This document shows, piece after piece, positions 22,227-30,476 of a DNA stretch of 64,000 nt (its first letter is position 1; every line of letters begins with the position of its first letter). Both the position numbers and the translations under genes were made by a program. Under the pieces are notes generated by a model. It searched no databases. It saw only the letters and a program-made list of their open reading frames with translations, and was not told the origin of the DNA. This DNA comes from a virus. The stretch is from positions 38,670-102,669 of IMG/VR virus record IMGVR_UViG_3300024999_000057. One strand, 5' to 3'.

Positions 22227-23156
22227 TTAGAAAACGATGTTGTCGAATTCGGCGTCTTGTGCTCCTGCACCCAAGCCACCAGAATTGCCAGCCCCTTTGC
22301 CCTCGATACTCATTCCGGCAGGCAGAGCTTTCTGCGCTTCTTCCTTGCGGGTAGCCGAGATCAGCTTGCGCTGAGTCTCGAAGCCCCTCACGGACTCGTC
22401 AACCGCCTTAACGGTCTCGGTCAGCAGCTTGCGCTCTTCGAGGGGATACGGGCGATCCTTCTGGAGGATTGGGGTTATGATCCAGTAGACGTTCGTGCCG
22501 TTGACCTGCTGCTCGGTGGTCAGGAGGGTCGGGAAGAAGTACAGCGGGAACTTCCCAGCCGAATCCAGGTACTGTTTGAAGGGCAGGAAGCTGGTGCCCT
22601 TGAAGTACATGATCGCGCCTTTTGTTTCCTCACCGATCTTCACCTCGACGAAGACCTGATACTGGCAAGTGCATTTTTCCGCCTTGTCAACGTCCTTCGC
22701 ACGGCGTGGGCATTTCCCGGACATGCACTCGAAGCCGAGATTGTCGCCTGCGGCTTTCTCGCCGGGATCGAGCACGAGCTGGCTCTGACAAATATGCTTC
22801 TTCACGTCCTTGACTTTGGTGCCATCCGGGAAGAAAGAAAACTTGGTCCCGAATTTGACCACGGTGATCTCCGGGTTAGCCCCGCAGTCGATGCCGATGT
22901 CTTCAACAATCGTGTTTTTCCCGTCCTGCTTGGTGATCTGGTTGTACACGAAGTTCCCCATCGGAACGGTGTTGCCTTTGGCGTCTTTAATCGGGAACTT
23001 GTTGATCTTGAGCGTCGGGGTCTTATCGAACGAAGCGTTGGTGGCCTGTCCGGTCGCACCAAGTATTTCCCGGATTTCGTCAGGAGTCATTCCTTCAAAA
23101 AGGTCTGCCAGATTTACAGATGCTGCTGCGTTAGTTTTTTCAGTTGCTTTTGCCAT
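22227..23156 (-). CDS. Probable single-stranded DNA-binding protein (309 aa)
   Basis: Its features fit phage SSBs rather than any enzyme: a central Cys-rich zinc-like patch ('HICQSQ', 'FECMSGKCPRR', 'KCTCQYQV', about 137-190), a beta-rich OB-like region with Phe/Tyr residues ('AIMYFKGTSFLPFKQYL', 'FPLYFFPTLL'), and a flexible Gly-rich end finishing in the acidic-hydrophobic tail DAEFDNIVF, like the DDIPF tip of SSBs that recruits partners. Flanked by its own terminators, which fits a highly expressed gene. Not proven by a domain match. Confidence 0.6.
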   Translation of the reverse strand: MAKATEKTNAAASVNLADLFEGMTPDEIREILGATGQATNASFDKTPTLKINKFPIKDAKGNTVPMGNFVYNQITKQDGKNTIVEDIGIDCGANPEITVVKFGTKFSFFPDGTKVKDVKKHICQSQLVLDPGEKAAGDNLGFECMSGKCPRRAKDVDKAEKCTCQYQVFVEVKIGEETKGAIMYFKGTSFLPFKQYLDSAGKFPLYFFPTLLTTEQQVNGTNVYWIITPILQKDRPYPLEERKLLTETVKAVDESVRGFETQRKLISATRKEEAQKALPAGMSIEGKGAGNSGGLGAGAQDAEFDNIVF

Positions 23157-23212
23157 TTTGAGATTTTCCTTAAATAATTTGAGATAGTTGGGTTCCCTCC
23201 CTGATTTTTGAA

Positions 23213-23226
23213 ATTCATTTGTGAAT
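23213..23226 (-). promoter_or_regulatory. A-type palindrome ATTCA-TTTG-TGAAT
   Basis: Exact copy in the leader of the SSB-like gene, just after the upstream terminator. No clear -35/-10 pair could be assigned beside it. Confidence 0.5.
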
Positions 23227-23234
23227 TGTTGGTG

Positions 23235-23263
23235 GAAAAGAGGAGCCCTCCGAAGAGGGCTCC
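23235..23263 (-). terminator. Intrinsic terminator with UUCG loop
   Basis: On the minus strand a 9-bp stem GGAGCCCTC / GAGGGCTCC capped by TTCG and followed by TCTTTTCC. It ends the operon of the two genes upstream, before the SSB-like gene. Confidence 0.9.
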
Positions 23264-23271
23264 AATCAAAA

Positions 23272-23661
23272 CTACAGCGCGTCTACCATCGCCCTAAGCT
23301 GCTCAAGGGATGCACCCAGGAGCTTCTCGTCTTCCTTCTGGGCGATGATCGACATGAGTTTCTGCTTCTTCTCCTTGGACTCCTTGATCCTCTCAGCAGC
23401 CTCGGCCTCGTTCAGCCTGACTTCGATGACCCGCTTGATGACCTCGAACTTGAGTTGGAGTACGGCGTCGAGATTCTTGCTCTTGACGACGAAGCTCTCG
23501 GTGTCGCTGTCCTTCAGCTTGCGGTGTAGGTCCTTGGCAATATTGTCTAGGCAGGCGCCGTTGTTGACTGCGGTGAGTGGGAGATCCCATAGGTCCTCGG
23601 TGCTGAGGTTGCCCTTGGGAGACTCGAAGCGAATTTTCATCCTGCTGGCTTTTTCGAACAT
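23272..23661 (-). CDS. Helical hypothetical protein (129 aa)
   Basis: Starts MFEKASRMKIRFESPKG with AGGAGGAAG upstream. The middle and C-terminal parts form one long charged helix ('LNEAEAAERIKESKEKKQK'). Organised between the DUF2135-type protein and SSB, and co-terminated with the former. Unknown function; the coiled coil suggests an assembly partner. Confidence 0.65.
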   Translation of the reverse strand: MFEKASRMKIRFESPKGNLSTEDLWDLPLTAVNNGACLDNIAKDLHRKLKDSDTESFVVKSKNLDAVLQLKFEVIKRVIEVRLNEAEAAERIKESKEKKQKLMSIIAQKEDEKLLGASLEQLRAMVDAL

Positions 23662-23672
23662 TTTTCTTCCTC

Positions 23673-25682
23673 CTAGAAGTTGATTTTGAGGGTGCGAGTG
23701 AAGCTACCCTTGACTCTGCAAAGTACGCTGCTGCGCTGCGTTGAGGAGAACCCGATGCCACTGAGTTGGTTCTCGGATTCCTCGACCTTCATCTTGGAAC
23801 CGACGACCTCGAAGACCTTCCGGTGCGCGTTCAATTCCTCGTTCAGGAACTCGTTGTAGAAGCCCCTGGCCTTGCCCTCGTTCACACACTGGTCGAGCAT
23901 GAAGAAGAAGTGCTTGTTGCCTACGCCGTGCCCGTCCCAGTGGTTCGGGGAGTGCATCAGGACGTTGACCTTGTGAAAGGTCTGTGTCGGGAGGCCCCAG
24001 ACGACTTTCGAGGTCTGCGAAGAAGGCAACGACTTGATGATCTCGAAGCCGTCCTTGTGGCTGTACTTGATCTGGGCGACCTCAACGTATTCGCCTGAGC
24101 GCATCGCCTTGGGGTAGACGAAGTTGTGGGTGGTTCCGCCGAACTCGATCTCCACCTCGAACCCAACGTCGCTGCTATTTCTCGACTGGTACTGGTTGAC
24201 CTGCAGCGTGTAACCGCCCTCGCGCATCCGGCGCTTGTCGGCGTAGTAGATGTTCTCAGCAGGATCGGTCCTCATCCCGTCTGCACCGTTTGCGTCCAGG
24301 TCGAGGCGCCCACCGTTCGGAGATAGCTTGCGACGATTCGAGTAGTAGATTCTCTGCCCGTTGGGCTCAACCATGTGGAAATCGAGGTCGTCGGTGTTGT
24401 TCCACGCCAGCCTGCAGCAGAGAGCCCCATCGACCTTCCCACCAGCCTTCTTGACGCGCTCCTTGATCGAGTCCGCCACATCCCCTGTGTACGACCACGA
24501 GAAGTTGTTCGGCCACTTGAACATGCCCTTGGCATCTGCTTCGATGGGTGCGATCAGGCTGACCATGTTCCCGGCGTGCTTGTTCTCAAGCAGGATCTCC
24601 AGTGACTCCACCTTCGGTAGAACATTGGAGATGAATTCTGTGATCCCGATTTCTTCAACTCGGTCGAAACTTTTCATGTTCTCGGGAACCGCACTAGCCA
24701 GTTCCTCGAAGACGTTCATCCGCTGCTTGGATTCACGGTTCGCGAACAGGATGTTGTTCACGGTGATGTCCTCGGTGACCGCGTACCTGCGTTGGAGGGC
24801 AGAGGTTAACCCGAGTTCCTCGATTGTCCTCTGTGCCTTCTCGATCATGCCTTTGGTGATCAGAGCAGTTGGGCGCTTGTAGTTGCTGGGCGCCACCTTT
24901 GCCTCGAACGAACCCACAGACGGCTCCAAGTCCTTGCCTTCGGAGAGGTCCACCAGCAAAGTCCCGATGACCGTGCCACGAATCTTGGAGACGGACTGCG
25001 GAACGCTCTTCAGCTTTGACCAGCAGAAGATGTCGTGCTGCGAAGACGGAAGCTTGGAGAATTCCTTCTTCAGCTTCAAGAAGCTCTCCACAGCGAACTT
25101 GTGCTCCTCGCCACGGTACAGCGAATTCTGAGCGATCAACTCCAGTACCGTGTCGATGGAATCCATCGATATTTCCTTGAGGCTCCTCAGGAAAACGTCC
25201 TTGGTGCTCCTGGACTCGGACAGTCTGGAGCCGATGTCGAGCCCTTTGACCACTCGGTCGGTCGGGACCTTGATGTAGAAGTGTTCCCAGGTAAGCATTT
25301 CTCCCGAATCTGCCTGCTGGAAATTTTTGTCAACCCCAGCTACGGACTCGGGGTGGAGGAAGATGTTGCTGATTTCACTGGACTTGACCAGATTGGACAG
25401 CGCATCCGCCACGACCTGATAGAAGCCACCCGGCTGCGCGTCCCAGATGCTGACCACTTTCCCGTCGATGATGGCAACTACGTCGCCAACCGCTCTGATA
25501 AAGGATCTACAGCAGGTGCAATCGTGCTCCGTGCGTTCTTTGTAGATCGGGTTAGTGCCCTCCGGGAAGCTGCTGAGGTAGGTCTCCCAGAGAAGATCCT
25601 TGGAAACCTCGGCGCGAAAAAGCTCGTGCTGCTTCATCAAATCGAACTGCTTTTGAACCGCTACCTTGAAATCGTTGAACAT
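23673..25682 (-). CDS. Large early protein with YfaP/DUF2135-like beta domain (669 aa)
   Basis: Residues about 1-380 are helical with a Cys cluster 'HDCTCCRSF' (about 54-62). Residues about 425-530 match the YfaP-type (DUF2135) beta-sandwich: 'LAWNNTDDLDFHMVEPNG', 'GRLDLDANG', 'AENIYY', 'GGYTLQVNQYQ'. The C-terminal 120 residues are soluble ('HWDGHGVGNKHFFF'). It has its own consensus promoter (TTGACA-17-TAGAAT), bounded by terminators. YfaP-like domains often appear with von Willebrand or TROVE-type proteins, but no function is known here. Confidence 0.7.
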   Translation of the reverse strand: MFNDFKVAVQKQFDLMKQHELFRAEVSKDLLWETYLSSFPEGTNPIYKERTEHDCTCCRSFIRAVGDVVAIIDGKVVSIWDAQPGGFYQVVADALSNLVKSSEISNIFLHPESVAGVDKNFQQADSGEMLTWEHFYIKVPTDRVVKGLDIGSRLSESRSTKDVFLRSLKEISMDSIDTVLELIAQNSLYRGEEHKFAVESFLKLKKEFSKLPSSQHDIFCWSKLKSVPQSVSKIRGTVIGTLLVDLSEGKDLEPSVGSFEAKVAPSNYKRPTALITKGMIEKAQRTIEELGLTSALQRRYAVTEDITVNNILFANRESKQRMNVFEELASAVPENMKSFDRVEEIGITEFISNVLPKVESLEILLENKHAGNMVSLIAPIEADAKGMFKWPNNFSWSYTGDVADSIKERVKKAGGKVDGALCCRLAWNNTDDLDFHMVEPNGQRIYYSNRRKLSPNGGRLDLDANGADGMRTDPAENIYYADKRRMREGGYTLQVNQYQSRNSSDVGFEVEIEFGGTTHNFVYPKAMRSGEYVEVAQIKYSHKDGFEIIKSLPSSQTSKVVWGLPTQTFHKVNVLMHSPNHWDGHGVGNKHFFFMLDQCVNEGKARGFYNEFLNEELNAHRKVFEVVGSKMKVEESENQLSGIGFSSTQRSSVLCRVKGSFTRTLKINF

Positions 25683-25719
25683 CTGAACCTCCTTTGTTTT
25701 GTCTTCAATCCATATTTGA

Positions 25720-25748
25720 ATTCTAATTCATTTCTGACTTTTTGTCAA
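25720..25748 (-). promoter_or_regulatory. Sigma70-type promoter of the 669-aa gene
   Basis: TTGACA, 17-nt spacer, TAGAAT on the minus strand. The spacer holds a degenerate A-type site (GTCAGAAATGAAT) and an exact one lies 7 nt upstream of the -35. Transcription would start about 30 nt before the ATG. Confidence 0.85.
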
Positions 25749-25755
25749 GATAAAA

Positions 25756-25769
25756 ATTCACTTGTGAAT
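25756..25769 (-). promoter_or_regulatory. A-type palindrome upstream of the promoter
   Basis: Exact ATTCA-CAAG-TGAAT (minus strand) separated from TTGACA by TTTTATC, a spacing repeated at two other promoters. Confidence 0.6.
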
Positions 25770-25780
25770 ACTTTCTGGTG

Positions 25781-25810
25781 AAAAGAGGAGCCTCCCGAAG
25801 AAGGCCCCTC
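25781..25810 (-). terminator. Intrinsic terminator after the Dda-like helicase operon
   Basis: Nine-bp stem GAGGGGCCT / AGGCTCCTC (one G-U) with an 8-nt loop containing CTTCGG, then TTTT. Sequence relative of the terminator at 23235. Confidence 0.88.
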
Positions 25811-25823
25811 AACCACAGTTCTG

Positions 25824-25852
25824 ACAATAATCTACTTCGGCCTAAATGTCAA
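25824..25852 (-). promoter_or_regulatory. Candidate promoter just upstream of a terminator
   Basis: TTGACA, 17 nt, TATTGT on the minus strand, again preceded by an A-type palindrome with a TTTTTTATC spacer. A transcript from here would run into the terminator after about 30 nt. Confidence 0.5.
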
Positions 25853-25860
25853 GATAAAAA

Positions 25861-25874
25861 ATTCACATCTGAAT
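25861..25874 (-). promoter_or_regulatory. A-type palindrome after the helicase stop codon
   Basis: Exact ATTCA-GATG-TGAAT on the minus strand, starting 2 nt after the TAA and lying upstream of the candidate -35. Confidence 0.55.
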
Positions 25875-25876
25875 AT

Positions 25877-26971
25877 TTATTTGACGATCATCAGTTTTTC
25901 TGAAGCACGGGTATAGGCCGTATAGCGCCAGCGCCTGTGCATCTCCTCATCGTTCCCGAAAAGTTCCTCGAAGACCATAATCTTCGGCGCCTCTGAGCCC
26001 TGAAATTTGTGGCACGTTAAAGCGTAGCCGAAGTCGAATTGCTCAATGCCTCGCTGGTAATAAACCTGCCCACCCAAGAAAACCTGATCGTCGATGTCCA
26101 GGCACTCGTAGTGAATTCCATCGTCGTTCGTGAAGTCCAGATATTTTCCAATCGAGTCGTAGGACCCGCATGTCCCGAGCATCCCATTCACGAGTCCCAT
26201 CTCGTTATTATTTTTCAGGCAGATGAGCTTGTCGCCGGGTGCAGGGAGATCACCTTTAAATCCGAGTAATCCCCTGATTTCCTCGTTTAATTTCCTCCTA
26301 GTATTGTTGAACCCGCAGATCACTTGGTCAGCACTAAGCAAAAATTCATCAGCAACGCGGAACCACGGGATTACGAAGCACGTATCACCATGCCTCCCGT
26401 ACCCGATGTCCTCCCCAATCCGGATCGAATGAGCCAGGCGAATAATCGGGTTGTCCATCGCCTGGCGGTGGATCGTCTCTAGGCGATAATCCGGGTTGAG
26501 CATCAGGTTCGCCTGATCCTTGGACACAGGGGGAAGCTGAAAATGATCCCCGATGTAAAGTACCGGAATCCCGTAGCTTTCCAGATCCAACTTGATCGTG
26601 CCGCTCACCATTGAGGATTCGTCGCAGATGATCAGCTTGACCTTTTCAAGTTCCACGAAAGCCCTTCTGCAAAACGTGACCTTCCCTTGGTCATCAATTC
26701 GGGGCCGGTAGATCAACCCGTGGATCGTCGTAGCTGGGAGCCCCTTCTTCCTGAGGACCATCGCCGCTTTGCCTGTGTAGGCGACATATTTTATGTCCTG
26801 CTCTTCTAATTTCAGATCATCGACGATGAAATTCACGATGGTCGTCTTGCCGGTGCCTGCGTAGCCACCTAAAACGAAGGTGGTTTTGATTGTCGAGTCG
26901 ATTGAGTTGAACCAATCTTTAATCGCTTTGACAGCGCCAGCTTGCTCGTCGGTTAGGGTTATTTGTGCCAA
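25877..26971 (-). CDS. Dda/RecD2-like DNA helicase (364 aa)
   Basis: SF1B 5'-3' helicase: Walker A 'LGGYAGTGKTTIVNF' (about 31-45), motif Ia, 'LIICDESSMV' (II), 'YIGDHFQLPPV' (III), and the UvrD_C_2-type end 'YALTCHKFQGSEAP' (V) and 'YTAYTRASEKLMIVK' (VI). In T4, Dda acts in origin melting and removing proteins from DNA. Shorter than Dda (439 aa), as in many phages. TTG start behind GGGAGGTTC; follows the exonuclease stop directly. Confidence 0.9.
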   Translation of the reverse strand: MAQITLTDEQAGAVKAIKDWFNSIDSTIKTTFVLGGYAGTGKTTIVNFIVDDLKLEEQDIKYVAYTGKAAMVLRKKGLPATTIHGLIYRPRIDDQGKVTFCRRAFVELEKVKLIICDESSMVSGTIKLDLESYGIPVLYIGDHFQLPPVSKDQANLMLNPDYRLETIHRQAMDNPIIRLAHSIRIGEDIGYGRHGDTCFVIPWFRVADEFLLSADQVICGFNNTRRKLNEEIRGLLGFKGDLPAPGDKLICLKNNNEMGLVNGMLGTCGSYDSIGKYLDFTNDDGIHYECLDIDDQVFLGGQVYYQRGIEQFDFGYALTCHKFQGSEAPKIMVFEELFGNDEEMHRRWRYTAYTRASEKLMIVK

Positions 26972-27955
26972 CTAGAACCTCCCTGCGAAGGGCTGGAGCC
27001 AAAACGAAGCTTTTTCTGCGACTGCTACCTTGCCACATTCGAGGAGCCATTCTTTGACTTCGTGAACATCTGGAGAATTCGGATTCCCGAAGTTCTCCAG
27101 ATTCTCCTTCAGGTACGAGATCCCATCGACTCCGAAAATCTCCAGTTCAACTTCGGGCGTGTGGTGAAGGTCAGCCAGCTTCAGGTTCCTGTAGGCCGTC
27201 TCAAAATTCTCCCTGAGCCCAACCCGGACCTTCTCAGGCATCCTCGAAATTTGAAGCGAGTCCAATTGCTTCTCGACTTCCTGCATGGTCCCACATTGGC
27301 GGATCATCTTCAGGGCGAAGGTTTCACCGAGGCCTTTCACGGTCCAGTAGCCATCCGAGGTATCACCGCAGAGCCCCTTGACGTGGGCGAACTGCCAAGG
27401 CTCGATCTCGTACTGCTCCTGGAACGCCTTCAGGTTCAGCCAGAGTTTGGGCGGGATCTTCTCGCCTTGGCTCAAGGGCATAATCATGGGCTTTGCATAG
27501 CCCGCTTGTGCCACTCCGGGACGGAGGAGTTGTAGCATGTCGGCGTCGGTGGACAGCACCATCACGTCGAATTCTTCGAGATCAACATGGCGAACCACGA
27601 AGCTGATCACATCGTCGGCCTCGACCCCTTTGACCGAGAGGCAGGGAATCCCAACTTTTCTCGCGAGGTCAACGCAGTCAGGCATCTCCTCATTTCTGAA
27701 TCGTGCGTAGCGTGCGAGTTCAGCAGCGTCCCATTTCTTCCTGGTTTCCTCTCGGTTCGCCTTGTAGCCTTCGTAGATGCCAAGGCGGTACTTGGATTTC
27801 CCGCCCTCGCACGCGAACACAACTTTGTGGACCTTGAACTGCTCGACGATCTTTTTGATGTCGCTGAGGAATTTCCATGCTTTGTCAGGCTCTTTGAAAT
27901 GATACTGGCTGAAGAAAGAGTTGGCGAAGTCCACTAGGAGGATTCGTTTTTTCAA
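26972..27955 (-). CDS. 5'-3' exonuclease / flap endonuclease (RNase H-like, 327 aa)
   Basis: PIN/FEN family: 'LLVDFANSFF' (first Asp), 'VFACEGGKSKYR', 'GVEADDVISFVV', 'VLSTDADMLQLL', and the helix-hairpin-helix with metal site 'LCGDTSDGYWTVKGLGE'. It removes RNA primers and flaps on the lagging strand, ahead of the phage DNA ligase encoded three genes upstream. TTG start overlapping the upstream TGA. Confidence 0.92.
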   Translation of the reverse strand: MKKRILLVDFANSFFSQYHFKEPDKAWKFLSDIKKIVEQFKVHKVVFACEGGKSKYRLGIYEGYKANREETRKKWDAAELARYARFRNEEMPDCVDLARKVGIPCLSVKGVEADDVISFVVRHVDLEEFDVMVLSTDADMLQLLRPGVAQAGYAKPMIMPLSQGEKIPPKLWLNLKAFQEQYEIEPWQFAHVKGLCGDTSDGYWTVKGLGETFALKMIRQCGTMQEVEKQLDSLQISRMPEKVRVGLRENFETAYRNLKLADLHHTPEVELEIFGVDGISYLKENLENFGNPNSPDVHEVKEWLLECGKVAVAEKASFWLQPFAGRF

Positions 27956-28197
27956 GCGGACTCCTCCCTGACTACCCTGATTTTGCCTGAGTACAGGTAG
28001 CTAAAATCTTCAGAGGTCAGCCCTCGACTGAACATATCCTCCAGCACCTTTTCTACAGCCATCTCAGCAGCCACCGTGATCATGACGATCAACTCTGAAA
28101 AATCGAAGGTATCTTTGGTTCCTCCGATAAGTTCCAGCAAAAGCTCAGGAGATTCTTCATAAAGTTTTCGCCGCCTCATTATTTCTTCTGTAGTCAT
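27952..28197 (-). CDS. Hypothetical small protein (81 aa)
   Basis: Helical, amphipathic, starting MTTEEIMRRRKL; no Cys or membrane segment. ATG overlaps the upstream stop (ATGA) and its own TGA overlaps the exonuclease TTG start. No family seen. Confidence 0.6.
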   Translation of the reverse strand: MTTEEIMRRRKLYEESPELLLELIGGTKDTFDFSELIVMITVAAEMAVEKVLEDMFSRGLTSEDFSYLYSGKIRVVREESA

Positions 28198-28547
28198 TTC
28201 GACCTCCCCAGCATCTCCTCAGCCTTCTTCCTTCTACTCAACTCAGCCTCCTTCTCCAGTACCAAGTCGTGGACCTTGCTGATCACCTTTGCCTCCGAGT
28301 AATTCTTGTGGACCTTCCCGCAGCGGAGGCAGACTTTAGAGATAGGATTAACTGGGATTTGATAGTCGAGGTCACCGCACCAGGCATATTCGGGGATTGA
28401 AAGTTCACCTCGAAGCCATAAATCTCCAATAAGCCCAGTCTCAGTAGTGAACCCCAAGCTTGTCAAAAATTCCTTGACCTTTTCCCAGAGCAGAACTCTG
28501 TCACTCACCTCCTCCCAATCGTGGATTCCAATTCTGCAGAGATTCAT
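28194..28547 (-). CDS. Small CxxC protein (117 aa)
   Basis: Starts 'MNLCRIGIHDW', a beginning typical of small phage zinc proteins, and has 'VCLRCGKVHK' in its second half, then a charged helix ending 'EEMLGRSK'. Four potential zinc ligands (Cys4, His9, CxxC). Unknown role; located in the ligase/exonuclease operon. Confidence 0.65.
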   Translation of the reverse strand: MNLCRIGIHDWEEVSDRVLLWEKVKEFLTSLGFTTETGLIGDLWLRGELSIPEYAWCGDLDYQIPVNPISKVCLRCGKVHKNYSEAKVISKVHDLVLEKEAELSRRKKAEEMLGRSK

Positions 28548-28550
28548 TTC

Positions 28551-29948
28551 CTAGCCCTCCACGTTGGTACAAGTCTTGTCATCCCGCAGCCGCTGCCACA
28601 CAGGGAATCTTAAAGAGCCGTCAGCCGTGACTTCCTGGCCTGAGACCTCACCGATGAGCCCGACGAGCCTCCCACACAAATGCTCCACCCACATTTCATA
28701 GCGTTGAGCATCATCAAATCCAGTCCCGCAGTCGGTCTTGATGGTCCCGCAGTCCGACGCCATCTCCACCCCGCCGAGCATTCCTTGGTACTTACCCTCA
28801 CCTTCATAGGCACCTACTATTCTGAGGTCCATAGTAAAAAACTCTTTTACTTTTAAGAGCTTGCTGCTCCTCTTGAACTCGTACTCGGAGTCAAGGAGCT
28901 TGACCATGACACCTTCGCCTGGATTTAACCGATACTCCACCTCCTTCCCCTTCGAATTCAGAACTGAATACTTCTCCCCACCTTTCGTCCTGACGCGGTG
29001 AAAAAGCTCCTTCACTTCTGCTTCGTTGTTCGCTAAGGCGTTCGGCAGCAGGATCAGGTTATTGAAGGACTTCTCCTGACGCTCGAAGAGAGCTGCGAGT
29101 TCGAGCTTTCTGTCGGACAACGGGGCTGATTTCTTCTGCTCGAAGAAAGTTTCGATGGGCAACAAATCCCAGCAGTAATAACCGAGGTACTCCCTCACTT
29201 CGTCCGAAGTAGTTGATTCTGCTCGGATTAGGGCCTTGCCTCCTTCATAAACCCAGTTCCCATCCTTGCACTTCAAGAAAGTTTTGTTGTCCGGGTTGAA
29301 TCTTTTAGCGAGAATTTCCCCGTCGAGAACAAAATCCGTTTCTGGTCTCAACTTCAGGATCTCCGCAGCGATCACTCCGCGCTCATCGAATTCATGCCCC
29401 TCTCTCGAAAAGAATGTCACCTTGCCATCTTTGCAGACCGCGATGCACCGGAGCCCATCGAGCTTCTCCTCCACTAAAACGGGATATTTCAAAGTGGGCC
29501 AGAGATTCTTCGGCGTCTTGCCCCCTTTGTAGATCGGCTGGGCGAGCATCACGTCGAACGTCGGAATCAGTTTGGGAAACGCGGCGTTAATCGTGGACTC
29601 GTCGATTCCGGCTTTCAGATCGCGAGTAACTATTTTTGCGACCCAGGACGCTCCCTCTTCGGTACATCTTTTCATCAGATTTCTGACCATGTTTTTCGCA
29701 GCGGTCGAGCCGGTTTCGTGCTTCGCAAGCAGAAGGAGCAGCTCTTCCAAGTCCTGTGTGATGTCGGGCTGGACCTCGTTGTAAGTTGAGGGGAACTCGA
29801 TCTGCTTGATCCGGTACGTGATAAACTTATTGTAGGTCAAGCTCAAGAGCTTCCTGAGATTCGGAGAATCGTTCCTTTTTAAAATCTCGATCTTCTCGTT
29901 TCTTGAAGCAGTTTCTTGGATTTGTTGAAAAACTTCAAACTCTTTCAA
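28551..29948 (-). CDS. ATP-dependent DNA ligase (465 aa)
   Basis: Seals nicks after lagging-strand processing. Motif I 'EEKLDGLR' with the AMP-accepting Lys (residue 162 from this start), 'FSREGHEFDERG' (Ia), motif III 'VLDGEIL', motif IV 'GEGVMVKL', motif V 'SKLLKVKEF' and OB-fold end 'DGSLRFPVWQRLRDDK'. Start TTG 29948 is chosen because GGAGG lies 4 nt upstream and it overlaps the previous stop as in the rest of the operon; the longer frame would add 21 residues. A lysine-less paralogue lies at 14455-15990. Confidence 0.95.
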   Translation of the reverse strand: MKEFEVFQQIQETASRNEKIEILKRNDSPNLRKLLSLTYNKFITYRIKQIEFPSTYNEVQPDITQDLEELLLLLAKHETGSTAAKNMVRNLMKRCTEEGASWVAKIVTRDLKAGIDESTINAAFPKLIPTFDVMLAQPIYKGGKTPKNLWPTLKYPVLVEEKLDGLRCIAVCKDGKVTFFSREGHEFDERGVIAAEILKLRPETDFVLDGEILAKRFNPDNKTFLKCKDGNWVYEGGKALIRAESTTSDEVREYLGYYCWDLLPIETFFEQKKSAPLSDRKLELAALFERQEKSFNNLILLPNALANNEAEVKELFHRVRTKGGEKYSVLNSKGKEVEYRLNPGEGVMVKLLDSEYEFKRSSKLLKVKEFFTMDLRIVGAYEGEGKYQGMLGGVEMASDCGTIKTDCGTGFDDAQRYEMWVEHLCGRLVGLIGEVSGQEVTADGSLRFPVWQRLRDDKTCTNVEG

Positions 29949-30130
29949 TTGGCCTCCAAAAGTACGCACATAGCCCCTACCATACTGAACGCTGCGGTTA
30001 TTCCGGCCCATACTTGCAAGCCACGCTGAACTGACTCACCGGTAACTGTGTCAGCACCCAGACTAAACCCGAAACTGACCAAGGCCCCTGCTCCCAGGAT
30101 GCAGGCCATCAACCCAATTTTCTTAATCAT
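29945..30130 (-). CDS. Two-pass membrane mini-protein (61 aa)
   Basis: Two hydrophobic stretches (about 4-24 and 40-58) separated by a polar loop ('GADTVTGESVQRG'). TGATG coupling with the upstream small gene and TTGA coupling with the ligase. Function unknown. Confidence 0.55.
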   Translation of the reverse strand: MIKKIGLMACILGAGALVSFGFSLGADTVTGESVQRGLQVWAGITAAFSMVGAMCVLLEAN

Positions 30131-30288
30131 CAGTAGTTCTCCTCAAGAATCTGCCTCAGTTCAGCCACCGCCATCTCAAAGGTCAGCCGATTGAGCTTGT
30201 CGTTGCTGTCCCACATGATGAAAGAAATCTTATCCCCGAACGGGTTCTTCCAAATCTCGTAGTAATCCGCTTCTTTAATTTGATTCAT
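30130..30288 (-). CDS. Hypothetical mini-protein (52 aa)
   Basis: 52 residues beginning MNQIKEADYYEIWKNP and ending 'LEENY'. Found by reading the gap; ATG is preceded by AAGGAGAAAGGG. Soluble, acidic, no known motif. Confidence 0.6.
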   Translation of the reverse strand: MNQIKEADYYEIWKNPFGDKISFIMWDSNDKLNRLTFEMAVAELRQILEENY

Positions 30289-30301
30289 TTCCCTTTCTCC
30301 T

Positions 30302-30445
30302 TTAGCATTCCCCGCCCTCTTCCATAATCCTCTCCCAGAACACCGCTTGTCCGGTGTAGGGGCAACAGATTGGAAGTTCGGGATTGTCGTCGTCTACGTC
30401 CAGGACGCACATTGCGTCGCAGCAATCACAGATGAACTCGGTCAT
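30302..30445 (-). CDS. Cys-rich mini-protein (47 aa)
   Basis: Contains 'FICDCCDAMC' and 'PICCPYTG', eight Cys in 47 residues, so probably a zinc-binding micro-domain. Start ATG after GAGGAAGCA; an A-type palindrome lies between this gene and the HNH gene upstream. Confidence 0.6.
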   Translation of the reverse strand: MTEFICDCCDAMCVLDVDDDNPELPICCPYTGQAVFWERIMEEGGEC

Positions 30446-30458
30446 GCTGCTTCCTCAA

Positions 30459-30472
30459 ATTCACTTCTGAAT
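30459..30472 (-). promoter_or_regulatory. A-type palindrome in the leader of the Cys-rich mini-gene
   Basis: Exact ATTCA-GAAG-TGAAT (minus strand), 4 nt after the stop codon of the AP2/HNH gene and abutting the ribosome-binding site. Confidence 0.55.
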
Positions 30473-30476
30473 TCTT

